Below are positions 26,415 through 36,107 of a stretch of DNA of 64,000 nt, piece by piece. The position numbers and the translations under genes are program-made. The stretch is from SAR116 cluster bacterium. GTDB taxonomy: Bacteria; Pseudomonadota; Alphaproteobacteria; Puniceispirillales; Puniceispirillaceae. Numbering within the stretch: the stretch's first letter is position 1; each line of letters opens with the position of its first letter. Location of the stretch: assembly GCA_004212735.1 (NCBI GenBank), contig SHBD01000004.1, positions 62,001-126,000 on the forward strand, in the 5' to 3' direction. Under the pieces are notes generated by a model. The model did no database searches. It was not told where the DNA came from and saw only the letters and a list, made by a program, of their open reading frames with translations.

Positions 26415-26783
26415 GTGCTTTCGCCACCAAAAGCTGATCAGATTCTCGATTTGATCACATCATCACTTGATTCAGACAAAGCCGAAAACATCCTGACAAT
26501 TCCCCTGCAAGGCAAATCCTCAATGGCTGATTACATGGTCATTGCAAGCGGCGCGTCCTCACGCCAGGTTGCCGCCATGGCCGAGCATGTTGAGTTCAAG
26601 CTCAAACAGGCTGGGGTCAGTTTGCTGGGACTTGAAGGCATGCGGCAGGCAGATTGGGTTCTACTTGATGCGAATGATGTGATCGTCCATCTTTTCCGTC
26701 CAGAGGTTCGTGACTTCTACGGATTGGAGCGGATGTGGATGGACGCGTCGGATGAAGAAGTGGTCACAGTGGGACGCGAATAG
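26415..26783 (+). CDS. rsfS: Ribosomal silencing factor RsfS
   Basis: A 122-residue protein that binds uL14 and blocks joining of ribosomal subunits in starvation. Conserved blocks are MADYMVIASGASSRQVAAMAEHVEFKLK, GLEGMRQADWVLLDANDVIVHLF and REFYGLERMW-like (VRDFYGLERMWMD). The only standard start is a GTG at 26415, but its nearest GGAGAG (26395-26400) is 14 nt away. An in-frame ATT at 26406 lies at ideal spacing, so a rare ATT start is possible. Confidence 0.93.
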   Translation: MLSPPKADQILDLITSSLDSDKAENILTIPLQGKSSMADYMVIASGASSRQVAAMAEHVEFKLKQAGVSLLGLEGMRQADWVLLDANDVIVHLFRPEVRDFYGLERMWMDASDEEVVTVGRE

Positions 26784-26897
26784 ACCGGGATGGTGATTGG
26801 CGAAATCATCGCCAGCATTGCCATAGGCCCGAAATGCCAGACTGACCTCAGCCGGAAACACAGCTGGCGGCCCGAGGCCAGCCAGAGAGGGCTGCCA

Positions 26898-27356
26898 ATG
26901 AAGTTGGTTATTCTTGCGGTGGGAAAAGGGCGAAATTCCCCTGAACACGACCTTGCCACCAGCTACATTCGGCGCCTTCCAGAGGGTGGTTACATCCAGG
27001 AGGTTGACTCAAAGCTTCCTGCCGGCACAAAGCGGCAGCTGGATGAGTCGAAAGTGCTGTTACGACTGGTGCCGGACAACGCCATCCTTGTCTGCCTCGA
27101 TCCACGCGGCAAGGACATTTCCTCCGAACATCTGGCAAGCAGGATCGGCAGCTGGCGCGATGAGGGCCATCAAGCAATCTATTTTGCCATCGGCGGCGCC
27201 GATGGTCACGATGCTGGCGTTCATCAGCGGGCCGATTTACTGATTTCCTTTGGCAGTGCCATCTGGCCACATATGCTGTTCCGGGCAATGCTTGCTGAAC
27301 AGCTATACCGGGCAAGTGCAATTCTTTCAGGCCATCCCTATCATCGCGGCAATTAA
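26898..27356 (+). CDS. rlmH: 23S rRNA pseudouridine-1915 N3-methyltransferase
   Basis: A 152-residue SPOUT methyltransferase acting on 23S rRNA of assembled 70S ribosomes. It begins MKLVILAVGKGRNSPEHDL. The SAM-binding knot shows VCLDPRGKDISSEHLA, IYFAIGGADGHDA and the C-terminal LFRAMLAEQLYRASAILSGHPYH. The ATG at 26898 fits the family; the frame is open from 26790. It follows rsfS in the usual order and precedes gpmI by 68 bp. Confidence 0.95.
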   Translation: MKLVILAVGKGRNSPEHDLATSYIRRLPEGGYIQEVDSKLPAGTKRQLDESKVLLRLVPDNAILVCLDPRGKDISSEHLASRIGSWRDEGHQAIYFAIGGADGHDAGVHQRADLLISFGSAIWPHMLFRAMLAEQLYRASAILSGHPYHRGN

Positions 27357-27424
27357 GCGGCATCCCACAGCTGTGGCGTGACAGCCATCTGTACTTTAGC
27401 TGAAACCACGATTATAAAACTGGC

Positions 27425-28960
27425 ATGTCACAGGAAAATGAGAAAACCGGCCCTGTCGTTCTGTGTATCATGGATGGGTGGGGCCATCGCGAATCTGCCA
27501 GCAATAACGCCGTTGTGCTTGCTAACACGCCAAATTTTGACCGGCTACGCAGTCACTATTCGACAAGTTTTCTCGCTGCATCCGGCCCCGATGTAGGCCT
27601 GCCCGAGGGACAGGTTGGCAATTCCGAGGTCGGTCATATGAATATCGGTGCCGGCAGAATTGTCATGCAGGATCTGCCGAGAATAAATGAAGCTACCGTT
27701 GACGGTTCGCTCGCCACACATCCATTGCTGATCAACCTTGCCAAGCAACTGACAGCAACCAACGGCACCGCCCATGTCATGGGATTGCTGTCTGATGGCG
27801 GCGTGCATTCGCACCAAAACCATATGCTGGCGATCACCAACGGCCTGTGTGATGCAGGAGTCCATGTTGCAATCCATGGTTTCACTGATGGCCGCGACGT
27901 CTTGCCCAAAATCGCCAAACAAAGCATCGCAGCTTTCGCCCGAACATTGCCGAACAACAGCACCATTGCAACGATCATTGGCCGCTATTATGCGATGGAT
28001 CGTGACAAACGGTGGGACCGGACAAAATGTGCCTTTGACGCGATTGTTTCGGCCAGCAGCGACCAACAGCCCTATGCATCCGCCACCGATGCCATTGCCA
28101 ATGCCTATGACGCCGGCGAAAGTGATGAGTTTATTCGCCCGTGTGTGATCGGAAGCTATTCTGGGATGAAGGATGGTGATGCGTTGATTTTTGTCAACTT
28201 TCGGGCTGACCGGGCGCGGCAGTTATTGAATGCCATGCTATTGCCACACACAGTTGATTTTGATGCCGCCCCACCCCGGATATCCGCCGCCATTGGCATG
28301 ACAACCTACTCCGACAGTCTTGCTGGCTGTATGCAGACTCTGTTCCCACCAGTGGAATTGACAAAGACCATCGGTGAGGTCGTAGCGGTTGCAGGCAAGC
28401 GCCAATTACGACTCGCCGAAACCGAAAAATACCCGCATGTGACTTTTTTCTTCGATGGGGGTGACGAGGAGAGCCAGCCTAACGAGGACCGCTGCATGGT
28501 GCAATCACCAATGGTGGCAACCTATGATCAGCAACCAGAAATGAATGCGGGGGGCGTTCTGGCTGTAGCGCTGGACAGTATCCGCACGCATCAGCATGAT
28601 CTGATCATTGTCAATTTTGCCAATCCAGACATGGTCGGGCATACAGGTGACTTGCCGGCAGCAATCACCGCAGTTCAAACTGTCGACAATTGTGTCGGGC
28701 AGATTGCCGAGGCGGTGGTGTCGGCCGGCGGCCAGATGCTGCTAACCGCTGATCATGGCAATTGCGAGGTAATGTGGGATGATCAGGCCAACTCGCCGCA
28801 TACCGCGCACACGACGAATCCTGTGCCACTAATTCTGATCAACGCCAACCCCTCTGCCCGCATTGTTGATGGACGGCTTGCCGACCTTGCGCCTAGCCTG
28901 CTTGAAATGCTGGGCATCGCCAAACCCGATGAGATGACTGGTAAATCACTGCTGCGATAA
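27425..28960 (+). CDS. gpmI: 2,3-bisphosphoglycerate-independent phosphoglycerate mutase
   Basis: A 511-residue manganese enzyme of the alkaline phosphatase superfamily that interconverts 3- and 2-phosphoglycerate. The metal-binding start is CIMDGWGHRE, and the phosphoserine region is VGNSEVGHMNIGAGRIVMQDL. Substrate residues follow in GLLSDGGVHSHQNH, IHGFTDGRDV, YYAMDRDKRWDR, NFRADRARQL and the metal site LLTADHGNCE. No clear ribosome-binding site precedes the ATG at 27425. In many alphaproteobacteria an envC-type gene follows; here ctpA comes next. Confidence 0.97.
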   Translation: MSQENEKTGPVVLCIMDGWGHRESASNNAVVLANTPNFDRLRSHYSTSFLAASGPDVGLPEGQVGNSEVGHMNIGAGRIVMQDLPRINEATVDGSLATHPLLINLAKQLTATNGTAHVMGLLSDGGVHSHQNHMLAITNGLCDAGVHVAIHGFTDGRDVLPKIAKQSIAAFARTLPNNSTIATIIGRYYAMDRDKRWDRTKCAFDAIVSASSDQQPYASATDAIANAYDAGESDEFIRPCVIGSYSGMKDGDALIFVNFRADRARQLLNAMLLPHTVDFDAAPPRISAAIGMTTYSDSLAGCMQTLFPPVELTKTIGEVVAVAGKRQLRLAETEKYPHVTFFFDGGDEESQPNEDRCMVQSPMVATYDQQPEMNAGGVLAVALDSIRTHQHDLIIVNFANPDMVGHTGDLPAAITAVQTVDNCVGQIAEAVVSAGGQMLLTADHGNCEVMWDDQANSPHTAHTTNPVPLILINANPSARIVDGRLADLAPSLLEMLGIAKPDEMTGKSLLR

Positions 28961-29094
28961 AAGCCGCGGCTGGAAGGCTTGCGTCATTTCAAGCGCACTG
29001 GCACCATGTTGCAATATTTGATTTAAACACTAAATGATAGGAAGATGCGCGGCCTAAAGATGACGCACTGAAATGGCTAGTGGAGTTGAAATAA

Positions 29095-30414
29095 ATGCAA
29101 CTGGGATTCTCATTTCGGCGCATCCGGTTCTGGCAGATGCTGGCGCTTGGTGGGCTGCTGTTTGTTGCTGGATTGGCCGTGCCAACGCTGACCACCGCGC
29201 AATCAGACGAGCAACAGGAGACCTATCGACAACTCGGGCTTTTTGGCGATGTCTTTCAGCGAATCCGAGAATCATATGTCGATGAGGTTGAGGACAAGGA
29301 ACTGGTTGAGGCGGCCATCACAGGCATGCTGACATCGCTTGATCCCCACTCAAGCTTCCTGAATACCGAAAACTACAACTCAATGCAGGTTCAGACCAAA
29401 GGCCGTTTTGGCGGTCTTGGCATCGAGATCACGATGGAAAAGGGAATGATAAAGATTGTGTCACCGATTGATGACACGCCCGCTGCCAAGGCCGGATTGC
29501 AGCCCGAGGATTACATTATCGCCGTTGATGATGAATCAATCATCGGTCTGCAGCTCTCCGAAGCGGTTGAGAGGCTGCGGGGCGAGGTCGGGTCCAAAGT
29601 CACGGTGAAGGTACAGCGCGATCAGGGTGAGCCTTTTGACGTTACCCTTGTCAGGGATTTCATCAAGATTAAATCTGTGCGCTCGGAGATCTTTGACGGC
29701 ATCGGCTATGTCCGTCTGACGACCTTTTCTGAACAGACCAGCCCGGGCCTGCAGGATGCCGTTGGCGACTTCTTTTTAAGCGAGGGCGACAATCTAAAGG
29801 GTATCGTGCTGGACCTTAGAAACAACCCTGGTGGGTTGTTGAATGAAGCTGTGGCAGTTAGCGATGCTTTCCTTGAGAAGGGCGAGATTGTCTCAACACG
29901 TGGCCGCAACGCAGATGAAGGTAGCCATGTCTATGCGAGGGCTGGCGACATTGCGCGTGGGTTGCCCGTCGTTGTGTTGATCAATTCCGGCTCGGCATCC
30001 GCATCGGAAATTGTGGCTGGTGCCCTCAAAGATCATAAAAGGGCGATCCTGCTCGGCACGCGCACTTTTGGCAAAGGTTCGGTCCAGTCAGTGATACCTG
30101 TGTCCAATACCGCCGCCATCCGTCTAACCACAGCTCGCTACTACACACCATCAGGAGAATCCATTCAGGGCAAGGGCATCACTCCGGATATCGAAGTGGC
30201 GCTGGCCCGTATCGAGAAGCTTGATGGTGGCAACTTCCGTGAGGAAAATCTGAAAGGTGCGCTTGATGGCGGCGAAAACCAAGACGCCGACGCGCAGAGT
30301 GAAACCGAAGATGACGAGCCGTTTGATCAGTCCAAGGTCGACTTTCAGCTTGCCCGCGCCCTTGATCTGATCCGCGGCATCAGTGTTTTTGAATCAATAA
30401 AGTCACCATCATGA
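29095..30414 (+). CDS. ctpA: C-terminal processing peptidase CtpA (S41 family)
   Basis: A 439-residue secreted serine protease. The hydrophobic segment LALGGLLFVAGLAVPTLTTA (about 16-35) acts as signal or anchor. A PDZ domain lies at about 95-180 (GRFGGLGIEITMEKG, DTPAAKAGLQPEDYIIAVDD). The S41 domain has GIVLDLRNNPGGLLNEA, the catalytic serine in LINSGSASASEIVAGAL and the lysine in RTFGKGSVQ. Such proteases trim periplasmic and lipoprotein substrates and control peptidoglycan hydrolases. GGAG lies before the ATG. The stop overlaps rppH by 4 bp (ATGA). Confidence 0.95.
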   Translation: MQLGFSFRRIRFWQMLALGGLLFVAGLAVPTLTTAQSDEQQETYRQLGLFGDVFQRIRESYVDEVEDKELVEAAITGMLTSLDPHSSFLNTENYNSMQVQTKGRFGGLGIEITMEKGMIKIVSPIDDTPAAKAGLQPEDYIIAVDDESIIGLQLSEAVERLRGEVGSKVTVKVQRDQGEPFDVTLVRDFIKIKSVRSEIFDGIGYVRLTTFSEQTSPGLQDAVGDFFLSEGDNLKGIVLDLRNNPGGLLNEAVAVSDAFLEKGEIVSTRGRNADEGSHVYARAGDIARGLPVVVLINSGSASASEIVAGALKDHKRAILLGTRTFGKGSVQSVIPVSNTAAIRLTTARYYTPSGESIQGKGITPDIEVALARIEKLDGGNFREENLKGALDGGENQDADAQSETEDDEPFDQSKVDFQLARALDLIRGISVFESIKSPS

Positions 30415-30920
30415 CGGCGCCGATCATTCCCTATGATGAACGGCCGTATCGACCTTGTGTTGGTATTTTTTTGATCAATGATAGCGGCATGGTTTTTGCT
30501 GGACGCCGAATCGACAGCCGGGCCGAGGCATGGCAGATGCCGCAGGGCGGAATAGACCTTGGCGAAACGCCGCTTGAAGCTTGCCTGCGAGAGATGGAAG
30601 AAGAGATTGGCACCCGCAAAGCCACCGTGCTTCATGAGATTCAAGATTGGCTCAATTATGACATTCCCATGGCCCTCGCAGAACGGCTTTGGCATGGTCA
30701 ATATAAGGGCCAGAAGCAGAAATGGATGTTGCTGCACTACAATGGTGCCGATGCCGAGATCAATATTGACACTGCCGAGCCTGAATTTTGTGAATGGAAA
30801 TGGCTGTCACCGGACAGGCTGATTGACCTCGCGGTGCCGTTCAAGCGTGATGTCTATCGCCATGTACTCACCGCCTTTAAGCCGCATATCGAACAAGCGC
30901 AGATCATTTCTGCCAAATAG
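30411..30920 (+). CDS. rppH: RNA pyrophosphohydrolase (Nudix)
   Basis: A 169-residue Nudix enzyme that removes pyrophosphate from the 5' end of mRNA and so starts RNA decay. The start PYRPCVGIFLIND and the Nudix box GGIDLGETPLEACLREMEEEIGT (about 45-67) match the RppH/IalA family. KGQKQKWMLL and FCEWKWLSPDRLIDLAVPFKRDVY complete the pattern. Its ATG overlaps the ctpA stop, so the two are translationally coupled. A hairpin terminator separates it from the convergent atp operon. Confidence 0.95.
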   Translation: MTAPIIPYDERPYRPCVGIFLINDSGMVFAGRRIDSRAEAWQMPQGGIDLGETPLEACLREMEEEIGTRKATVLHEIQDWLNYDIPMALAERLWHGQYKGQKQKWMLLHYNGADAEINIDTAEPEFCEWKWLSPDRLIDLAVPFKRDVYRHVLTAFKPHIEQAQIISAK

Positions 30921-30924
30921 AAAA

Positions 30925-30941
30925 GCCCGGCATTGCCGGGC
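30925..30941. terminator. Terminator between rppH and atpC
   Basis: GCCCGGC (30925-30931) and GCCGGGC (30935-30941) form a 7-bp stem with a 3-nt loop. On the minus strand TTTT follows directly, ending the atp operon. On the plus strand the downstream sequence is only moderately T-rich. Confidence 0.75.
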
Positions 30942-30970
30942 CTTGCTATTCGTTCTCTCTTTTTAACACT

Positions 30971-31324
30971 TTACAGAGCCGCAGCAACCGCACGTAGGAA
31001 ATCTGCCTCCGCCTCGGAGGCGGCATCGGCGCGTGTGTTAAGCTCGCCGGCATCTGCCGCGTCAAGATCCTCCGCACGTTCCGCCAGAATGGTAACCGCT
31101 TCAGGCGTGACATCGGCAAGGCCGCCATCAATCATATAACGATTAACAATTTTGCCATTTTCATGCACCTCAATGATGCCTCGTGCCAGATCTGCGAGCA
31201 GCGGCGCATGCCGCGGAAGCACACCAAACAACCCTTCAACACCAGGTGCAACAACCATTTCAGCTGCCTTTTGCACCATGACTCTGGCTGGTGTAACCAA
31301 TTCGAGTTGCGTTGTTTCAGCCAT
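30971..31324 (-). CDS. atpC: ATP synthase F1 epsilon subunit
   Basis: A 117-residue subunit of the central stalk. The N-terminal beta-sandwich is clear (LELVTPARVMVQKAAEMVVAPG, GLFGVLPRHAPLLADL, IDGGLADVTPEAVTILAERAE). The C-terminal helical part is short, mostly alanine and acidic residues, ending at VAAAL. The usual length is 130-140, so the inhibitory helix pair is probably reduced. Last gene of the atpHAGDC operon. Confidence 0.93.
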   Translation of the reverse strand: MAETTQLELVTPARVMVQKAAEMVVAPGVEGLFGVLPRHAPLLADLARGIIEVHENGKIVNRYMIDGGLADVTPEAVTILAERAEDLDAADAGELNTRADAASEAEADFLRAVAAAL

Positions 31325-31365
31325 CAGTATCTACCCTTTGCCAAACACCCTGCAATCAAGCTGGG

Positions 31366-32793
<1,428 letters not shown>

Positions 32794-32862
32794 TCATTCA
32801 CTCCAAGCTAAACCGTTTTTGGGGTCAAACCGTCCCCGTGGTTATCTAATTTCCAACTCTGT

Positions 32863-33747
32863 CTAGACCGCCTCGGCACCCGAGATGATCTCTATCAGTT
32901 CCTTCGTAATCGTTGCCTGCCGCGACCGATTATAGACAAGCGTCAATCTGTCGATCAGATCACCTGCGTTCCGTGTGGCGTTATCCATTGCTGTCATCCG
33001 CGCTGCCAGTTCCGAGGCAGAGGATTCAAGCAATGCGTTATAAACCTGCGTTGAGATATTGCGCGGCAACAAACTGGCAAGCAATTCGTCTTCTTCCGGC
33101 TCATAATCATAATTCACGGTGGACGCGTCATCAGCACTATCAGCCTCGCCCGACCCAACCTCAGCGGGAATCAGCCGTGTTAGTGTCACTTCCTGCGTAA
33201 TGGCGCTGACAAATCTGTTGTAAATAACGGTGCAGATATCAAAGTCACCTGCCTCAAAGCCGTCTCGAATGGTTTTGCCGATTGACCCGGCGTCGGCAAA
33301 GGAAACGCTTGTTCCCTGAATGCCCTCAAGCCGATCAATATACAAATCACCTAAATCACGACGCAGCGCGTCGGCTGATTTGCGTCCCACCATAAGCAAC
33401 TTGACCGTCTTGCCCTCAGACTGCAAACGGCTGACCTCGTTACGGGTCTGCCTTGTGATTGATCCATTGAAACCGCCACACAGTCCGCGGTCAGCAGACA
33501 TTACAACAAGCAGATGTGTATCTGATTTTCCGTTACCAACAAGCAGTGCCGGACCGTTTGAACCATCCGATTTCGCCGCGAGGCTGGCGATAACCTGACG
33601 CATTCTGTCGGCGTAGGGGCGACCCTGTTCAGCCGCTTCCTGCGCGCGACGCAGTTTTGCAGCTGCCACCATTTTCATGGCAGAGGTGATTTTCTGCGTG
33701 GATTTGACGCTGTTGATACGCGTCTTGAGATCCTTCAAAGATGGCAT
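32863..33747 (-). CDS. atpG: ATP synthase F1 gamma subunit
   Basis: A 294-residue rotor shaft subunit. It begins with [36 protein letters not shown] and ends with a coiled-coil helix ([44 protein letters not shown]). The pair forms the rotating coiled coil inside the alpha-beta ring. The middle Rossmann-like domain has [16 protein letters not shown]. Follows atpA after 54 bp. Confidence 0.97.
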   Translation of the reverse strand: MPSLKDLKTRINSVKSTQKITSAMKMVAAAKLRRAQEAAEQGRPYADRMRQVIASLAAKSDGSNGPALLVGNGKSDTHLLVVMSADRGLCGGFNGSITRQTRNEVSRLQSEGKTVKLLMVGRKSADALRRDLGDLYIDRLEGIQGTSVSFADAGSIGKTIRDGFEAGDFDICTVIYNRFVSAITQEVTLTRLIPAEVGSGEADSADDASTVNYDYEPEEDELLASLLPRNISTQVYNALLESSASELAARMTAMDNATRNAGDLIDRLTLVYNRSRQATITKELIEIISGAEAV

Positions 33748-33801
33748 TCACCAAACTCCATTATTTGGTTACTGGTGCCGCATAGCCGCACCCCACCAGC
33801 C

Positions 33802-35337
33802 CTATGCAAAATTCTTGGCAAAGGCCTCGATTGCTGCGGAAAGCTTGCTCTCGGTGTCCTCGGACAGCTTCTGCTCATCACGGATGGTGTTCAGGATATC
33901 CTGAGCCGCGCTGCGCATATGATCCAACAAACCAGCCTCAAAGCGACCGACATCAGATACCTCGATCGCATCGAGATAACCATTCACCCCGGCGAAGATC
34001 ACGGCCACCTGCTCTTCAACCTTCATGGGGCTGTATTGCGGCTGTTTCAGAAGCTCAGTCAAACGTGCGCCACGCTCAAGCAGGGCGCGTGTTGATGCGT
34101 CCATGTCTGATGCGAACTGGGCAAATGCAGCCATCTCACGATATTGTGCGAGCTCCAGCTTGACTGACCCGGCAACCTGTTTCATCGCCTTGATCTGCGC
34201 CGCAGACCCCACACGCGAGACTGAAAGACCAACATTCACCGCCGGACGAATGCCCTTGTAGAACAACTCTGTCTCAAGGAAGATCTGGCCATCTGTGATC
34301 GAAATCACATTGGTTGGAATATAGGCGGACACATCACCAGCCTGGGTTTCAATGACAGGAAGTGCTGTCAGTGACCCGGAACCATTTTCCGCATTCATTT
34401 TCGCGGCACGCTCCAGTAGGCGTGAGTGCAGGTAGAAAACGTCGCCAGGATAGGCTTCGCGTCCCGGTGGGCGGCGAAGCAACAGGCTCATCTGGCGATA
34501 GGCCACAGCCTGCTTTGACAAATCGTCAAAGACCACCAACGCGTGCATGCCGTTGTCACGGAAATGCTCCCCCATCGCACTTGCTGTGTAGGGAGCAAGG
34601 AACTGCATCGGGGCCGGGTCGGACGCTGTCGCTGCGATCACGATTGTATATTCAAGCGCGCCCTGTTCTTCGAGAGAGCGGACAATCTGCGCCACCGTTG
34701 AGCGTTTCTGACCAACAGCAACATAGATACAAAACAGCTTTTTACTATTATCCTTGCCAGCCGCCTCATTCACCGGCTTCTGGTTGATGAAGGTATCAAC
34801 AGCAATCGCCGTTTTGCCTGTCTGGCGGTCACCAATGATCAGCTCACGCTGGCCACGTCCGATCGGGATCAGACTGTCGATAGCTTTGAGGCCCGTCTGC
34901 ATGGGCTCATGCACCGATTGCCGCGGCATGATGCCGGGGGCTTTAACCTCGACACGGCTGCGCTTGACATCCTTCAGCGGACCCTTGCCATCGATCGGGT
35001 TGCCCAGAGCGTCGACGACGCGGCCAAGCAGGCCCATGCCAACGGGTGCGTCCACAATCGAAGCCGTCCGGCGAACAACATCGCCTTCCTTAATGGCCCG
35101 GTCATCACCAAAAATAACGATACCGACATTGTCAGCCTCAAGGTTCAGCGCCATGCCTTTGACACCGCCCTCAAACTCGACCATCTCACCAGCCTGAACT
35201 TCATCCAGACCGTAGACACGGGCGATGCCGTCACCAACGGACAATACACGTCCTACCTCGGCAATTTCGGCATCACTGCCAAAATTTGCAATTTGTTCTT
35301 TCAGGATCGCCGAAATTTCAGCCGCACGAATATCCAT
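33802..35337 (-). CDS. atpA: ATP synthase F1 alpha subunit
   Basis: A 511-residue non-catalytic nucleotide-binding subunit. Walker A is [19 protein letters not shown], and [48 protein letters not shown] contains Walker B and the arginine region. The start is the ATG at 35337 within TGATG, where the atpH stop and the atpA start share one base. This implies coupled translation. The alternative GTG just before it would lengthen the overlap. Confidence 0.98.
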   Translation of the reverse strand: MDIRAAEISAILKEQIANFGSDAEIAEVGRVLSVGDGIARVYGLDEVQAGEMVEFEGGVKGMALNLEADNVGIVIFGDDRAIKEGDVVRRTASIVDAPVGMGLLGRVVDALGNPIDGKGPLKDVKRSRVEVKAPGIMPRQSVHEPMQTGLKAIDSLIPIGRGQRELIIGDRQTGKTAIAVDTFINQKPVNEAAGKDNSKKLFCIYVAVGQKRSTVAQIVRSLEEQGALEYTIVIAATASDPAPMQFLAPYTASAMGEHFRDNGMHALVVFDDLSKQAVAYRQMSLLLRRPPGREAYPGDVFYLHSRLLERAAKMNAENGSGSLTALPVIETQAGDVSAYIPTNVISITDGQIFLETELFYKGIRPAVNVGLSVSRVGSAAQIKAMKQVAGSVKLELAQYREMAAFAQFASDMDASTRALLERGARLTELLKQPQYSPMKVEEQVAVIFAGVNGYLDAIEVSDVGRFEAGLLDHMRSAAQDILNTIRDEQKLSEDTESKLSAAIEAFAKNFA

Positions 35338-35891
35338 CACGCAACACCCTTCATAGCTGTTTCAAGCCGGTTAAGTTTTGTTCTGATTGACGTATCAATC
35401 ATTCGGGAACCAATGCGCACAACGAGCCCGCCAATAAGGGATGGGTCAACGCGCATTGACAGAGAGAGTTTGTCACTGCCGGCAAGACTACCAACAACTT
35501 TTTCCACAGCCGCTGTCCGCGCCTTGTCGAGCGCAACAGCCGAGATGACCTCGGCGGAAATTTCTCCGCGCCGCCGGGCATGTTCCTCGAGGAATGCTGT
35601 GATAATTCGATCCATTGCATGCAACCGCCCATTCGCGGCAACCGCACCGGCAAATTTGACAGTCAAAGCGTCAGCACCGGCTTGTTCAAGAATCGCAGTA
35701 ATTGCGTTCATCTGTTCCGTCCAACTGATGGCCGGAGAGCCTATCATGGACTTCATATCCTCATTGTCTGAGATGAGTGCCGCCAAATCTGTCAGATCAG
35801 CAACAACCGACTTCAATTTGCCGGAATCGCTTGCCAATGCATAAAGTGCACCTGCATAACGGCCAGCAAGACCTTTCGCGCCTGAACTCAA
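35337..35891 (-). CDS. atpH: ATP synthase F1 delta subunit (OSCP)
   Basis: A 184-residue stator subunit that clamps the F1 head to the peripheral stalk. The N-terminus is [19 protein letters not shown], and the C-terminal part has [38 protein letters not shown], both family hallmarks. The start codon appears to be TTG (35891-35889) with GAGGG 7 nt upstream, a rare start for the first gene of such an operon. The membrane-part genes atpBEF are elsewhere, as is usual in alphaproteobacteria. Confidence 0.95.
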   Translation of the reverse strand: MSSGAKGLAGRYAGALYALASDSGKLKSVVADLTDLAALISDNEDMKSMIGSPAISWTEQMNAITAILEQAGADALTVKFAGAVAANGRLHAMDRIITAFLEEHARRRGEISAEVISAVALDKARTAAVEKVVGSLAGSDKLSLSMRVDPSLIGGLVVRIGSRMIDTSIRTKLNRLETAMKGVA

Positions 35892-36107
35892 CGACTTACC
35901 CTCATCCTTTGAGACTTAATTCCACAGGTGAAATGTTCGGCAGCTACAGGCCATTGCACCCATAGTTAAAACACGGGGTGGAGGTATCATAGCCACGGCT
36001 GAAAGGCAAGCATTGAGGGGGTTAAAAATTGACTTTCCACCAGTCCGCCTGCCGGTCTGGCAAATTTCCTCGGTGGTTACCCGCAAACCAAAGAGCGCCA
36101 GCCTTGC
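35892..36107 (-). promoter_or_regulatory. Intergenic region upstream of the atp operon
   Basis: 216 bp between the priA stop and the atpH start contain no supported ORF. It should carry the atp promoter. TTGCCT followed 12 bp later by TATGAT (about 35990-36015, minus strand) is the closest match seen, but the spacing is too short for a confident call. Confidence 0.3.

Noticed and set aside
27365-27376. 12-bp perfect palindrome CCACAGCTGTGG before gpmI
   Set aside because: Too short to be a terminator because no loop is left, and with no second copy or known regulator nearby an operator call would be a guess.
34909-35844. 311-codon + strand ORF opposite atpA and atpH
   Set aside because: Covers two firmly identified genes on the other strand and matches no family.
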